Position numbers and translations under genes: made by a program | The notes under the pieces: model-generated | Seen by the model: the letters and a program-made list of their open reading frames with translations, nothing else | The model's database searches: none | Told to the model about the DNA's origin: nothing | Assembly: GCA_037903475.1 (NCBI GenBank) | Contig: JBAJFG010000370.1 | Location: 124,001 to 188,000, forward strand | Source of the DNA: Ancylostoma caninum | Taxonomy: Eukaryota; Nematoda; Chromadorea; Rhabditida; Ancylostomatidae | Direction of reading: 5' to 3' | Length of the DNA stretch: 64,000 bases | Shown here: positions 1 through 12,300 of the stretch, piece by piece | Position numbering within the stretch: the first letter of the stretch is position 1 | Layout of the letters: every line of letters begins with the position of its first letter

Positions 1-1943
1 CATAACTCCTTCATTTGAAGAAATTCTTGGTCTTCTTTACTGAGTTTTACCGCTGGAAAACCGCCAGTAATGATTGGTTTTGTCTGTACAATCATCTCAA
101 GTTCTGCACCGAAAACGGTAGTGATGTTCATGCGCACCGAGTGGCTTTCAAATTTCTCGGTGTGTCCGCCTATGCCAGACATGACACAAGTTTCAGTAGT
201 TATTCTTGGAAGCCCGAATTTAGTTGCAAGATTCTCTTCTATCACTGTTTTCTGGGCACCAGTATCAAAGAAGAACAGAACACGCTCGTACTGTTGGCTG
301 TTATGGTTGAAAATGTTTCCTTCAGCCGTCATAAGAATCAGCTGCTCTTGTATTGGGAAGCTGGATATAGTGGTGTGTTCATTTTCCACAAGCTGGTTGT
401 GGTTGACGGGTCGTTCTGTGCCCGAGGAAAAGCGTTGACCAGTGTTAAACTGAGAATGAGCTGGTCTGTTACTGCTACTTGTTGTAACGTGTTGCCTGCC
501 TTGTGGACCAGGAATGGGTCGGTTTGATATGTGTCGTTGGTTTGCTTCATTTCTATTCCACCTTGACGGGCGCGGTTGGTTCGCGTCAACAGGAATGGAT
601 GTTGGAGCGGCGGCTGCCGTGCAGAGCGAAGAATGGTGAGTTCTTCCGCAATGGCTGCAATTTGGCCTGCGGCACAGGTTACTTGAGTGGTCCTGTGCAA
701 AACATTTCCAACATAGCCTTTTTTGCTTTAAAATTTCCTTCCGCCCACTTTGATCAGGAACGGTCCTGCATGCCACGGAAATGTGGTTGGATCTGTTGCA
801 GAACACGCAGTGTTCTGAACTCCTGGTAGTACCCTCTTGGCGTAGGTTCCCTTGGAAGCCTGATCGTTCAAAACCTAGCCGAAGCTCTACATATGCTTTG
901 GCCGATATTTCCTTTTCCAGTATGTCCAGGAGTTCTTGGATGGTGACGCTGTCCACCTCCTGGTTTTTGACTAGCACGTCCTTTACGATTTCGTAAGGAA
1001 ACTTTTTAATGATCGTCTCCGTCCACATTGGGTCGCAGGTGCGACGTATGTCGTAGCCTGCGGATACCATTTGATGTACCAGCGTGGTTATTGAGTCGTA
1101 GCATCTCTGGCAACTATCGGCTTTCTTGCCCGCATGCGGCAGATCGAACAGTTTCTGTACAATTTTTGATCTATTTGTCGGTTGGTTGCTAAATCGCTTC
1201 CTGAGTGTCTCGATCATCCACTCGTAATTTGAAGGTATCGGTTTGATACCCCTTATGACCGTTTCAGCTGGCCCCTTTAGGCTTTCTTTGAGCAGCACTA
1301 TTTTTTCTATCGCAGTGAGCTCGTTACAATTATGTATCAGTGATTCATACAATGCCCAGTATTCTGGGAACTCTTCTTGGTTGCCGTAAAATTTGGGCAG
1401 TTTTATGATCGGTGGTTTTGCCGATCGATTTCTCCTGCTTTCTTCAGGAATTTCTTCGATTTCACGAGCTGGATTTATCGTTCTGCTTGATTCTCCTGAA
1501 GTACTCGTGTTTTCTTCACTGATGTCGCTCTGTACTGGAAGTTTCAGTTTGAGCTGTACTTTGCGTAGTTTTATTTTCGTGTCAGCTATATTCGCTTCGA
1601 CAACGTATTGGAAGCCTTCTGCTTCTCGAAGGGTTTCTGAATATTTACTTTCCTTTTCGAAGTCTTCGATTTCCTGGAGAAGTTCCTTTTGCTCTGTTTT
1701 GGATTTTGCATTTGCATATTGCAGCTCCATTTTGTCAATTTTCGACTGGAGTGAGTCTATGCCTGTTTTGATTTGAGATAAACACGACACTAGTAGTACC
1801 ATATTTGAGGAACACTTATCGTGCCGTTCCTCATCATCCTCTGGATATTCAATCTTCTCACCATAAGATTCATATTTCTTCAATAAAGTGGCGAGTGTGG
1901 CCGAGCTAGCTGATACTGCCTTCTTGTGAAAATGAAGAGCCAT
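1..1943 (-). CDS. BEL/Pao (Tas-like) retrotransposon Gag-protease polyprotein, 3' part outside window
   Basis: One uninterrupted minus-strand frame runs from an ATG at 1943 to the left edge (647 codons, no stop reached). After a charged, coiled-coil-like N terminus it has a Gag segment of the DUF1759 type (about residues 175-265, beginning KLPKFYGNQEEFPEYW). Three zinc knuckles follow: C-X2-C-X4-H-X4-C at about 379-392 and 411-424, and C-X2-C-X3-H-X4-C at about 429-441. A retroviral-type aspartic protease motif, FFDTGAQK, has its catalytic D at about 560. This order matches the BEL/Pao superfamily common in nematodes. Reverse transcriptase, RNase H and integrase would lie beyond position 1. 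The frame is intact, so the copy may be young. An LTR-like segment lies upstream at about 2096-2428. Confidence 0.9.
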   Translation of the reverse strand, partial: MALHFHKKAVSASSATLATLLKKYESYGEKIEYPEDDEERHDKCSSNMVLLVSCLSQIKTGIDSLQSKIDKMELQYANAKSKTEQKELLQEIEDFEKESKYSETLREAEGFQYVVEANIADTKIKLRKVQLKLKLPVQSDISEENTSTSGESSRTINPAREIEEIPEESRRNRSAKPPIIKLPKFYGNQEEFPEYWALYESLIHNCNELTAIEKIVLLKESLKGPAETVIRGIKPIPSNYEWMIETLRKRFSNQPTNRSKIVQKLFDLPHAGKKADSCQRCYDSITTLVHQMVSAGYDIRRTCDPMWTETIIKKFPYEIVKDVLVKNQEVDSVTIQELLDILEKEISAKAYVELRLGFERSGFQGNLRQEGTTRSSEHCVFCNRSNHISVACRTVPDQSGRKEILKQKRLCWKCFAQDHSSNLCRRPNCSHCGRTHHSSLCTAAAAPTSIPVDANQPRPSRWNRNEANQRHISNRPIPGPQGRQHVTTSSSNRPAHSQFNTGQRFSSGTERPVNHNQLVENEHTTISSFPIQEQLILMTAEGNIFNHNSQQYERVLFFFDTGAQKTVIEENLATKFGLPRITTETCVMSGIGGHTEKFESHSVRMNITTVFGAELEMIVQTKPIITGGFPAVKLSKEDQEFLQMKEL

Positions 1944-2095
1944 TTTTATTTCTACCTAGGAATTTTCCTGGAACGGTCTGTTTCTGAACCGTGTGATACC
2001 AAAACTCGGTTGTTTTGGAAGCCTTCAGTAGACTGTTTCTACTGGTGTGCTGCTTTGGAGCAAGTGTTTAGGGCTACTGGGTCCCAAGGTTAGGC

Positions 2096-2428
2096 TTGGC
2101 TAACCTTTCGTGCAGTTGCTTTGAAGCAAGGCACTTGATCGGCTTGATTTGGCCGATGCACCAGAAAATGTGGTGACTTTGTAAGGCGGAAGGGTGGCGC
2201 CTGTGATTTCGGGAGGATGGGTGGCTCCCTTGCTGTGTTGTGAACACAAGAATACTTTTCTCAGCTTTATTATCGCTCGACCTGCACTCGGTGGTGCAGT
2301 GGTAGAATATGATACAACAATGGGCGTGGTTATGTACAGCAACTGGGCGCGGCCCATAAACATATCTGTGAGGTCAGGAATGATGGCCCTTGTCTGGCCA
2401 AATAAGTATTAGATATGTACAGTAAACA
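2096..2428 (-). repeat. probable 5' LTR of the BEL/Pao element
   Basis: The segment directly upstream of the Gag frame has LTR features on the minus strand. It starts TGTTTACTGT at 2428 and carries an AATAAA polyadenylation signal at 2272-2267. A candidate primer-binding site, TGGGACCCAGTAGC, begins at 2086. The inner boundary is not certain because no clean CA end is seen before the candidate PBS, and the partner 3' LTR is outside the window. The boundaries are therefore provisional. Confidence 0.5.
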
Positions 2429-4539
2429 ATGTTAAAAGCTCGTGCCGCTTTTACCGGCACAATTTGGGTGATCATTTAACAGGCGTTTGCTCTTGTTCTT
2501 TTCTTATAAACTTCTTCTAAAGAGCCATTGTTACTACATAATAACTAGCTTGCTTTTGCTAGTTTGTGCCCTGCAACGATGTAATTACTGTTCATCTGAG
2601 CCGTTTTTGTTTTAGAATTAGCTTTTCCCAGAATTTTTCTAATCATTTCCTTGTTCTGTTGTGCGTGACCAAGTCCAAAACAGAGTTTTTCAACTCATTT
2701 CACCAGTTTGCCTCAGCGAAAGCAACAGCGCCGAAAACAAAAGCTTTAGAGCAAAGTTCTGCCGCCTTTTCAGGAAACGAGAACCCGCCTTGTATTTTTG
2801 CCGTGATCATTTATGAGCCGTGTTGTTATTGGCTCCAGTTCAGTGAGTTCAGCTGGTGGAAGCTGATGTGTGGTCTGCCATTTCCAGAAGACATCCTCAG
2901 AAATGCAAGGCATCTTGTTCTCGTCGCGGCAGTCGATGGGGAAAAACATCACCATAAAACTAGGGGAAAGGTAGGGACTGGCACCTAGTTGCTCAACGAG
3001 GGACGCGATTCTCTAACAGTGTTCCTCTCAGTTGTGAATCCGTTGAATTCCGAGAAATCAAAATAAACAAAGTTCGCAGAATGAAAAAAAATTCTTTTTG
3101 AATTCCCTTATAAAGTTCGAATAAATGCTATTTAACCCTTCATTCTCCCAGATCTGAGTGTGGAACTGCTTGTTTTTGGTTTTATTCTTGAGTGCCTCAT
3201 GTTCCCAAAACAAACAAATAAATCAGCAACGCCGTAAGAAGTTTTACCTTTCATTTTTTTCTCCCTAATTACCCACAACCTAATACTTGTCCTTCTACTA
3301 CTTAGCACCTGTTTACATCTGAAGTCAAGAACGAAACGAATTTTTATAACAATTTACTTTTTTTTCCTTCATCCACAATTTTTGCACCCTTTTATTTCTT
3401 ACTTGCTTGGCTAAAGTACTCTCCTTTTTTTGGTTGCATTTGCCAAAATTCAGGGTCGTAGGCCCTGGAGCTTGGCTTAGATATGACCCAGCTAAATAAG
3501 AGCAGTTAACTTCAAGTATCCCCATGAGAGGTGAAGCATTCGTTTTTTTTTTTGAAGCTAGAATCATTAACTTCATATTCGTGCAAAATTTATGCTCCAT
3601 TTTGAACAGTCACGAGATGTTTTTATGAAGTTTTCTCGGAGGGATTTTTTACGCCGTTCGAGAAGTCTCGAAATTTACCCGTATATTTTAAAGCTGACTT
3701 CTAGTTGATTTTCAAATATTGTTGCATTAGAAAAATTTCATAATGAGCCAATAAATTATTCTCGGTTGCAATTGTTTCTGCCTCAACCTGAGCACTAAAT
3801 TTCGCGCAATTATTTAGAGAGACGGAAGTCTTCCATCTGTCGGAAATTGAAGAAAGAAAGGAAAGAGAGATTTGCGGCCCACAGAACTCATTATCCTGGT
3901 TTTGTTTCACTGCAAAACAAGAGAGAGCGGAATCGCTGGAGAAGCAATTAGCCTATGTGGTCTTGTGACCAAGAATCGGCCGAGTTCCAACCTCCGACAT
4001 CCTCTTCGGGGGTTCGCGAACGTTTCTGGGAGGGATGGCATCTACCAGGCCGCCTACGAGGGGTAAACCCTACAGGATGGGTGAACCCAATCATACGTGG
4101 GAATAGTTTACACAGCAGACTCATGCAATGACGACTATAAATTGGAAATTTGATGGAAAGTGCTGAACTCTGGTTGAAAAATTAGTTCATCTGGACAATC
4201 GGGAAATTTGGAACCTCCTCGGGAGCAGTGATGGATTCCTTCGTGGATAATTCCGTTCTTCTTACCGCAGTGACGAGATCTGGGAGTGGGGGGGGGGGGA
4301 TGCTAAGCTGCTGCTTGCGTACACAGTTTTTACCGCAGTATTTCGACTCCGAGATACACATTTGGAACCTTCTCAGCCATGTCATTGAATCATATCCGAA
4401 GGAAAACCTTCATTGTACGCTTTTCTAGTTCACGGGCGATTCCATAGATGGGAATAAATTCACTTATAATGTTCAGCTGCACTCACACCGCAGAACTAGC
4501 ACTTTATTCGACAATGCAAATTTGGTTTTGGGTTCTTTT
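2429..4539. other. intergenic; one exon-like fragment, otherwise AT-rich
   Basis: No gene could be assembled here. A minus-strand open stretch at about 2955-2773 reads like an exon (it contains FFPIDCRDENKMPCISEDVF, good codon bias, preceded by a ttcccctag acceptor-like site). No in-phase partner exon was found. The remainder is AT-rich with a poly-G run near 4291. Confidence 0.4.
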
Positions 4540-4765
4540 TCAGTTAGAGATGAGTCAAGCCTATGGCAACGTGCACCCCCACCCCCACATCCGGACCCGG
4601 TTGTATAATTGGAATTATCCATGTGTTAATGCGCCCAAGTTTACCCTCTACCTGGCACCAATCATGTTTACCCATGCATGGTGTTATCTACACATCAGTC
4701 AATCTCATTGAAAAGAGATTACCCATCTTTCCAATGATTCATCCCTGTCCTGGGTCACGCCCGGT
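4540..4765. repeat. dispersed 'TTACCC' repeat, copy 1
   Basis: This copy carries short motifs such as gcccaagtttaccctc, catgtttacccatgcatggt and ttacccatctttccaatga. The same motifs recur at about 6860-7110, 45985-46140, 48940-49220, 52270-52510 and 54580-54840. They probably belong to one old non-autonomous element family. Ends were not defined. Confidence 0.55.
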
Positions 4766-5899
4766 ACCCAAGATACCTGGAAGCAGCAGAACATCAGCAG
4801 AACTACATTTTCTCTGTATTCCTTGGTGCATGTGGTTTACACTAGTAATATGGTTAATATGGGATACACAGTAAAAATCAGGGTGATGGACGCATCCAGG
4901 GTAATGTGATTCGGAAGAAAAAATTCAAAAAATAGAGTGTAAGAAGGTGATATCAAAGATTTCCAGCAAGATTCAATCCCGATAGTGACTGCCCTACTCT
5001 ATGCTGTCTTAGGGCCGCAACGGTTCAAAGGCTGCATTCGCGGGAAATTTCGACTCCAAGATCCTTATCTAACTTGAGGGATTTCCGTGCGTCGAACACT
5101 GTTGAGGCTCTGAAGCTTGGCAAAACTAAGAAATTCCCATTTTTCACAAGTGTCCTACTCATTACACCGACAGAGGGAAAATCGAGTTTTGAATGGCTCT
5201 TGGTTGTCGACGTTAGGAGAAAAGTCGATCATACCATTTCTAGTCACTTTTTTATTGCGCAATCACTCACAAATTTAGGATATTTCGCGCCCTTTCCAAA
5301 AAAGAAAACGAAGTGACCGCTGAAGGAAACGCAGCAACAAGTAGGGAAGGTTTTGGGAGCTACTTCTCTTTTTTTCATTAGTACGTGGTTTGTTTTTATG
5401 GCAATCATGTCATGGTGAATTCTCCTATTTCCGTATGTATACGTACGTGCATGCCCTTTTAATATGCCCTTTTCGAAAGGGAAACTCCCTCAATAAGCTC
5501 TCGAAAAGACACTGAATAGCCGCAAAAACTCAACGAATTTCGGAAATATTAGGGACACTCACGAAGAGCTATTTAGGTTCTATTGTTATGTGAGTTTTTA
5601 TGTCATTGTTCTGGTGCAATTACATTCTGGATGGAGAGCTTTCGAACAAAGAATGCGAATGAGATCTCATTACTTTAGAAAAGTACATAGTTTTTATGCA
5701 TATGCACTGGTGAAACGCACTAGTTAATGAATTCCGAAATGCTTAATGGATGTGGCCACGGAACGTATCTGCTGGTTGTACACGAGATGAGTTCGAGTGC
5801 ACCTTGGATGAAGTGTGAAAAATTCAAATACGTGGATGTTGGCGCAGTAAGGCTGTGAATTGAGTGTTTAAAAAAGTGCATATTCCACTTCATTCCATG
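4766..5899. other. no gene recognised
   Basis: Only AT-rich sequence with chance open frames. No splice-bounded coding segment with convincing codon bias was seen on either strand. Confidence 0.4.
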
Positions 5900-6085
5900 G
5901 TGTCGCGAAGCGATTGCTCCGGCTCATAGGAAGGCCGTGATACCGAACCCATGATCGTCCCAGGGGCGTCTTTGATCTGGATTTGACCACATCCGCCCTA
6001 TCGACAATCGATGGGCTCGGCTTTGGGGCAGCCTCACCTTTTGCTGCGCAGTCCTTGAGCCGAGGTGGCTCTACCTTTTAATCAT
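5900..6085 (+). repeat. dispersed repeat beginning gtgtcgcgaagcgattgct, copy 1
   Basis: Shares long stretches with 19486-19675: gtgtcgcgaagcgattgct, aaggccgtgataccg, acccatgat, tttgaccac and ggggcagcctcac. It is a diverged interspersed repeat of unknown class. No coding frame or terminal repeat was recognised. Confidence 0.7.
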
Positions 6086-6859
6086 ATCTTCCCCTCCCCC
6101 TTGATGATGCCCTCTATCAAAAGTGCCCTTATTACCTACTAGCACCAGCTGCTCTCGTCTCTATTACGTTTGAACTCACGAAGCATACTGCCTGTTGGGT
6201 TATTGTTGATGTAATACATTAGGCTATGCACGGCCTTTGCTCTTATACATCCGAGTTGGTCGCTAGTTGAAATCCCACTCGTCTTAACTGTGATCGCTCA
6301 CAGGAATTGTTACACCCGATGTTAGTACTTGATTCAATAATCCCTTTTGGTCTCGTTTTACTTCAGTTACATCAGTGTTTCTTCCAGCCACTGTTTTATG
6401 TATGATCGATTCATCTTCTGCAATGTATTGCTGGTATTTGTGGCGCTGAGGGTCTTTCGGGCACACTGAACCTTCGATCCTCAATATATGGAGTTTAAAC
6501 GTTTCTGGGGATATTCTGCTATGATAATATTTTCTGGAATGTATGTTTGACCCCCTTTGTTTAGATACTTTGTTGATCCACAGGAAGACCATCTGTTTTA
6601 ACGCTTTTTCTTCAGTGGAATTTTCTCGGGCCTGGAGGCATCATTAAGATTGCACATGATAAACATCAACATCTCTGTATGTATAATGGATGGAGCATTA
6701 CGGATACCGTCAACACAGTTCATAGGTCAATTACTAGAAGACCAATTTTGTTACGAAAGTACGGATTACCTTTAGCATATCTCATTGTTTTCATTCACAG
6801 CATTAGAGCCAGTTTGGAAAACAGTGGGTAGTTCAATAGGAAGAACTTCAAATTATCTA
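6086..6859. other. intergenic; weak minus-strand ORF only
   Basis: A 102-codon minus-strand frame at 6592-6284 is open but AT-rich in codon use and matches nothing I recognise. A ttccag acceptor-like site lies inside it. It was not assigned to a gene. Confidence 0.3.
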
Positions 6860-7110
6860 AGTGGTCAAAATTGAAATGCAACAGTAGGTCATGACTTACC
6901 ATTAACGATTTGGGCAGGTAACAAACGGTATAAGACGGTATGTTAACGTACGCAGAATTACCCTTCACCCCAGTACCCTCCAACATGTTTACCCAAACAT
7001 GATGTTTTCTATACACAGCCGTAATAAAACCTATGAGTATTATTACGTATTACAACCCAACTCTCCAATGATGCGCCCGGACGACGAATTCTTCCCACAG
7101 GGTGAGATCG
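6860..7110. repeat. dispersed 'TTACCC' repeat, copy 2
   Basis: Contains gtcatgacttaccatt, catgtttacccaaacatgatg and caacccaactctccaatgatg, matching copy 1 at 4540-4765 in order and spacing. Confidence 0.5.
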
Positions 7111-9227
7111 ATTCAAATGATGATACTGGATAAGACATCCATTTTGTGCCGTACTGCAGAGTACTGCTTTGGGCATGCCGTAGATGTGCTGTGGGTGTAT
7201 TCTCTCAAAATTTGGTGAGTGAAAGTTCACACAGTAGGCTTGTTTGACATATTCAACAGTAATATGACCTCCCCTTTATAGCGCAAAGCTGTTTTATACG
7301 GTTTTCTACAAAAGGTAGTGCTATTGTTATTATGTTAGGTGGAGAGAAAGGGTACCATGTTGTAGCGACGTTTCTGCTGCACTATTAGTGCATGAACACT
7401 GTTATTCCGAGAATTGAATCAAGGTAAACGACGTCAGATATCCTTCACTGCACCCGTCATCAACAACTCACACATTGTGAGCACCCAAACGTCATTTATG
7501 ACATTTCATAGACGTCCCTTGTCAGCAAATGTCACTCATTTAGCTCAGTTACCTGCCAGATAATGCTGGCCCGTGAACACGAACAGGGTAAATGTTTCCT
7601 GTTATGGCTATTCTGCTCAGGAAGCACAGTTTCATGTATGTGCTCGCTCGGCTGTAATGAGTTTTTCTATGAAATGTGCAAAATGGAACAATAGAAACGG
7701 TAGCCAGAATAAAACATTGTGCAAATTTACGTCGATAGTGCAGCTAGAGTGTGTGTATTTGCGGAAGTTGTTGCTCTCTTATATGGCTCGTCATTTTGCG
7801 CTGGTTCGCAGCCAGCGGCTTTGTTTTAGGGCAAAGCTCGGCCATTACGAGGTGGCAGCCGTCTCTTGGCTATTCAGAGGATCTAACCTTTGGTAAAATC
7901 GTGACTTGGAAAAACTGAAGATAAATATTTATAACAATATTATTATTAGGGTAAAAGAACAACTGAAACGGGAAAGACAAAGGGAAATGAATGAAAGAAT
8001 AATGAGTGGATGAGTTCAACTGAAATCCCGTGACAGATATTGCGCTAAAAACCGCGTGAAAGCTCTTATTATCAGCTTCGTCCGTTATTTTATGAGACGC
8101 GTTAATTGGAAGGAAGGAAAGGAGCCTCTAAAGAATGTCGACTCATCAGTCTTTGTGAGCGGCGCCGTAATTAAAAAACGTGCACGATCGTGCGATAGAG
8201 GCTCGGTCGGCGCCCGGTTCTTTATGGACCTATTCTGGATGAGCGTGAAAAATAGTGGAACGGAAAAAGGCCATCAACAAAACGAATGCATAGATGCGTA
8301 AACGAAAATTGGTGGGGCGCTAAAGAAAAGAAGAGAAGAAGTCGTCAGAGTGCGGGCTACATCGGTGAGTGGTACTTGTGTTCAAATGTGGTTACATCGA
8401 TCGAGAAACGCCTTTTCGAGAAGTTACTGCAGGCGACTACAGCAACAAGTATGGATAGAATATTGGTAATGAGCAAAACGTAGATCCAGTGCAAGTAATT
8501 CGATGGCATACATGGTTGCGACGACGTCTCGGGTTCTGCAAAGAAAACATTTTAGAATTTTAGAAAGAAAACTGTGAGGTTTTGGGAGGCTTCAGTGCTC
8601 TGGACCCGCTCGCACGTGCTGCGCCATAGATGACCACATATGTAACCTCCAATGAATTAGTAAATGAATAAAAATATTGTTGTCGTTTTCGTAGTGACGT
8701 GTGCAAGTGGTCCGAAATCACTGGAGTCTCCCATAATCTCAAAAATTTTGTGGCATCAGTGTGCGGATACGCAGACAATCAGAGTACCAAGAATCAGATG
8801 ATGCTGCGTTTGCGAATAGATACGGACCACTACAGTTTTCTAGAAAAGAAATAGGAGTGAGAATGCTCTTGGAGATTGTATCCTTTTATAGGAACGAAAT
8901 ATTGAAAATTTATTAAAAAAAGGAGTGGAATTGAGCCCGAACAGGCTTTTTCAGGGGATTTACAGTCTGATTTTCGAAAAAAAAAACTAGGTAAGAGATT
9001 TGCGATTGAAGGAGTATTATTACTCAATTCATAGCTGAATTTGAGTCTGTGGTAAATTTCCTGAATCTCGCCAAAGAAAATTTAGAAATTTGTGGAAAAA
9101 TTCTCCAACAGAGTTAGAAGAAATCAATAAAAACCTGTGGAAAAATTCCAACTAATTTCTGTCGTGTAATGGAGGGAACTCCAGCTGTCGAAGGCCGGAG
9201 GACGCAATACACTGCAACGCGGTGCGG
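7111..9227. other. no gene recognised downstream of the ZP gene
   Basis: Several open frames of 60-110 codons occur on both strands, but none has paired splice signals or a recognisable family. The last part (9000-9227) lies just beyond the stop codon of the ZP gene and should contain its 3' UTR. No clear AATAAA was pinned down. Confidence 0.4.
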
Positions 9228-9340
9228 CTAGCATCGGGTAGGGATCGAGAGGTCGAGTATCGATCGTGAACTGCGGCAGACAGCCAGAGTGGCGCGCTGC
9301 GGCGAAGTGTACTGCTTCGCGTAGACCTCGACGGCTGGAG
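9228..9340 (-). CDS. ZP gene, probable terminal exon
   Basis: Acceptor cacacggacag, in phase with the preceding exon. The frame has strong coding bias, reads APAVEVYAKQYTSPQR and ends in SIPTRC and TAG at 9230-9228. No transmembrane segment is present, which is unusual for a ZP precursor, so an alternative 3' exon cannot be excluded. Confidence 0.6.
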
Positions 9341-12300
9341 CTGTCCGTGTGTTGCAAGGAAACGTTGAACATGGAAGAAGTGGGATAACTACAGACAAGT
9401 GTTGTGAAAGAAGAGCTCGTAACGACCTCCTATGACTAACAGGTTAGATTTTTAACAAACACCTGTCATTCGAAAAAAAAGCAAGAGGGGGAAGATTTCT
9501 GGTCATTCGACTCTCTCAGGAAGTCGCTCACAGAATCTTGTGAATGGGAAATTTTGTAAAAAAAAAGGTTCATAATACCAAAAATGATCAGTATTGTGAA
9601 TTTTTGGGTGCAAGTACAACTACAATAAATGAAGGATAAAGTGGTCGGCGTTAATCAATCCCGTCACGAGGGATGCGCCACGCATTCGACTTCATCTGAG
9701 CATCGTAGAGGCGTTGAATGCGTATGTGCCCTGTACAATGACTTGCGGGGGGCACCCGATGTACCAAGTCAGTGCTTCATCCTCCCAGACTCTTTGGTAC
9801 CAATTTAACGACCCCGGAGGGATGGAAGGCTTGGTTAGCCTCGGGCGAAATCGAACCATCGATCGTGTGCGTGCGCGGCGAGCCTCTTACCACTGCGCCA
9901 CACGAGCCCACAACTACAGTATCGTATATAAAGTTCGACGAAACTTTCAAGCATGTACAGAGTGTTCAGTGAGACCCCTGCCCCGCCCACATCCAGGAAA
10001 ATGGAAGAGTTGTGTAAGCATCAACAGCTGAACAAAAGAAAAAGGAGAATTTCTCAGTATTTTCCTAATGCATTCGACAGTCATTTGATTGGAATCTGTT
10101 CACTCTCAATTATAATACATAGAAAAAAAGCAGAACCCTTGATCATGGAAAAATTGCGGAAAAACTACTTATCCAGAGAACCTCGTGAAAAAGATCTAGA
10201 AATAAGAAAAAAAACCTGAAATTCCTGATTTTTTTCTAGAAGAGCTGATTATTGAAATCTGCACTGTTGAGTGATATCGCCAGATTTTTTTTTATGTCTG
10301 TAAAATTCAACGTGAAGCTCAAACGTCGAAAGGTCAGTGAGACCATAGTAACGCCCTTACGAGGAGAAAATCTGCGTGTGCGTGTAGATACGTGGATAGA
10401 TGAGGTAGAAACCTCGCTGATGGAGAGTTGATGGTCTCATGTTTTAGCTGCTATAAACCTTGTCGAGGTTGTCATAACAATGTCCACAGTGAAGGATTCC
10501 ACAATTCACTATTTCATTTACTTGTTTTCATGACTATTTCCTTTCGAATGTTCCGTAGACTCAAGTAAATGCGAGCATCTATAACACACCTCAGAATAGC
10601 ATTCCTAATTCAAATTTCCAAATCTACCAGACGCAGCTAGGAAAACTGGAAGAGACCGGGATCTTTCCGGATCTTCAGGGACCCGTTCTACTCCATACTC
10701 CGGTTGTTTAAAAAAACTTCAGGAATGTCTCGAATCTCACCATCGTCAATGACCAACGGCCTTGCGGCGATGTTGGCAGTGACCGTGCCGGCTTCGCCGT
10801 CGACGACGACGCTGCCGTCATCATCGACGAAGCGATCGTCGCCCGTCGTGTAGTTCTGCGCCTCCATCAGAGCGTGCAAATGCTTCAATCGCTCCTCGAC
10901 GGAGATATCGCCAGGCAGCTGCCGCTTCCGCAATGATCGCGAGCACCGAGGCGGCTGAAATTCGCATCAAGCAGCGACGCTTACTGCTAGGCGAAAGAAG
11001 GGGGAACACACTATTTCTTTCATGCAGTCGGCGTCGTTCTTGTGACAGACGGACAGCATACAGTTGAAGTGGACACGGCGCGACTTAGTGAACCTGAAGT
11101 AACGTTGGGGTAATTAGTGGAATAAATTAATAGGTAAGTTCAACCCAAGAGAACTGGGCAATGCAGTATGGTAAGGCTGAGCAATGAAACAAGTTAAACT
11201 CAATAAATGGGGCGAAATAAGGATCTTAGGTGAAAGCGAGCTAGAGGACTATGTACTTTTAACACATTGTGTTAACAGCGTTTTACAACACCAAGCACGT
11301 TTTTGCATGGGTGGCCAATTACTGCTTAAGCCTCTGTCAGGCCAGTTTTGTTTATTCTTTCCTATATTTAATCATGTGAGTTTTTCGGAAAGTCGTCGAA
11401 TAAAAGTGCAGTGTTCAACATGAAAACACGAAGTGATGTGGCATATCCATTACATGGCCTTACGCTTTGAAACGTCACCATGGACATCACGACGTTTGTT
11501 CTTTTGTTAAATGGGCTCCTATCTACTCTTCAGCATTGGCTAGCATTTTGGTTAAGCTTAGTTCCGACTTGATGTCCTTTTTTTTCTAAACTGTTTGCGA
11601 ACATGGTGGCAGAAAACCTCAATGCGGTCACGAAAAAAGATCTAATGGAAAAATCTAATCTTTTGTTTCAAAATCCTCATCATTAAGGAGTGTAGCACAT
11701 TCTCACGATTGCCACACTCTCTTATAGTATGAGGATTTCGAAATTCTCAATGCATTTTCCAGAGGATTGACGGAATTCCCTACATATCAGAAGAATTCGA
11801 AAGACTTCAAAATTTTGATATGTCATACAGCCGCGCTTGGATCTTTTCTCCAGGGAGGGATACTAGGACGGTCCGACAACTCCGAAAGGTACGAGATGCA
11901 TACTATCAGATGCAGTTTTCGACGCTGATCTCAAGTCCGTTTTCCTCATCTGCTTCGGAGTTCTCTACGAAGAGATACGCGGCATGATTTCGGCTTGTCT
12001 ATACCAGCCAAGTCTGACTTTTAAGTTATTTTCAAGCCAAATTTTGGCTGTCTTGCGCAAAGCTGGAATCATGCCACGTAACTCTTCTGAGGGAACTCCG
12101 CAGCAGATAGGGAAAATGGATTCGAAATCAGCATCTAAAACTGTATTCGACAGTATACACTTCGTTACGAGTTGTCGGAGCCCCCTAGTATCCTTCCCTG
12201 GTTAGCCTGATCTGAACGAAGTCTCGGATGCATAGATCCTGAAAGCAATAGTGACTATGCTGAGGTTTCGAAACAATGAGATACTTGGTTCGCTACTTCT

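Noticed and set aside
2281..2312. tRNA-Gly-like string ggtggtgcagtggtagaat inside the LTR
   Set aside because: Only the D-arm region matches. No anticodon arm or T arm follows.
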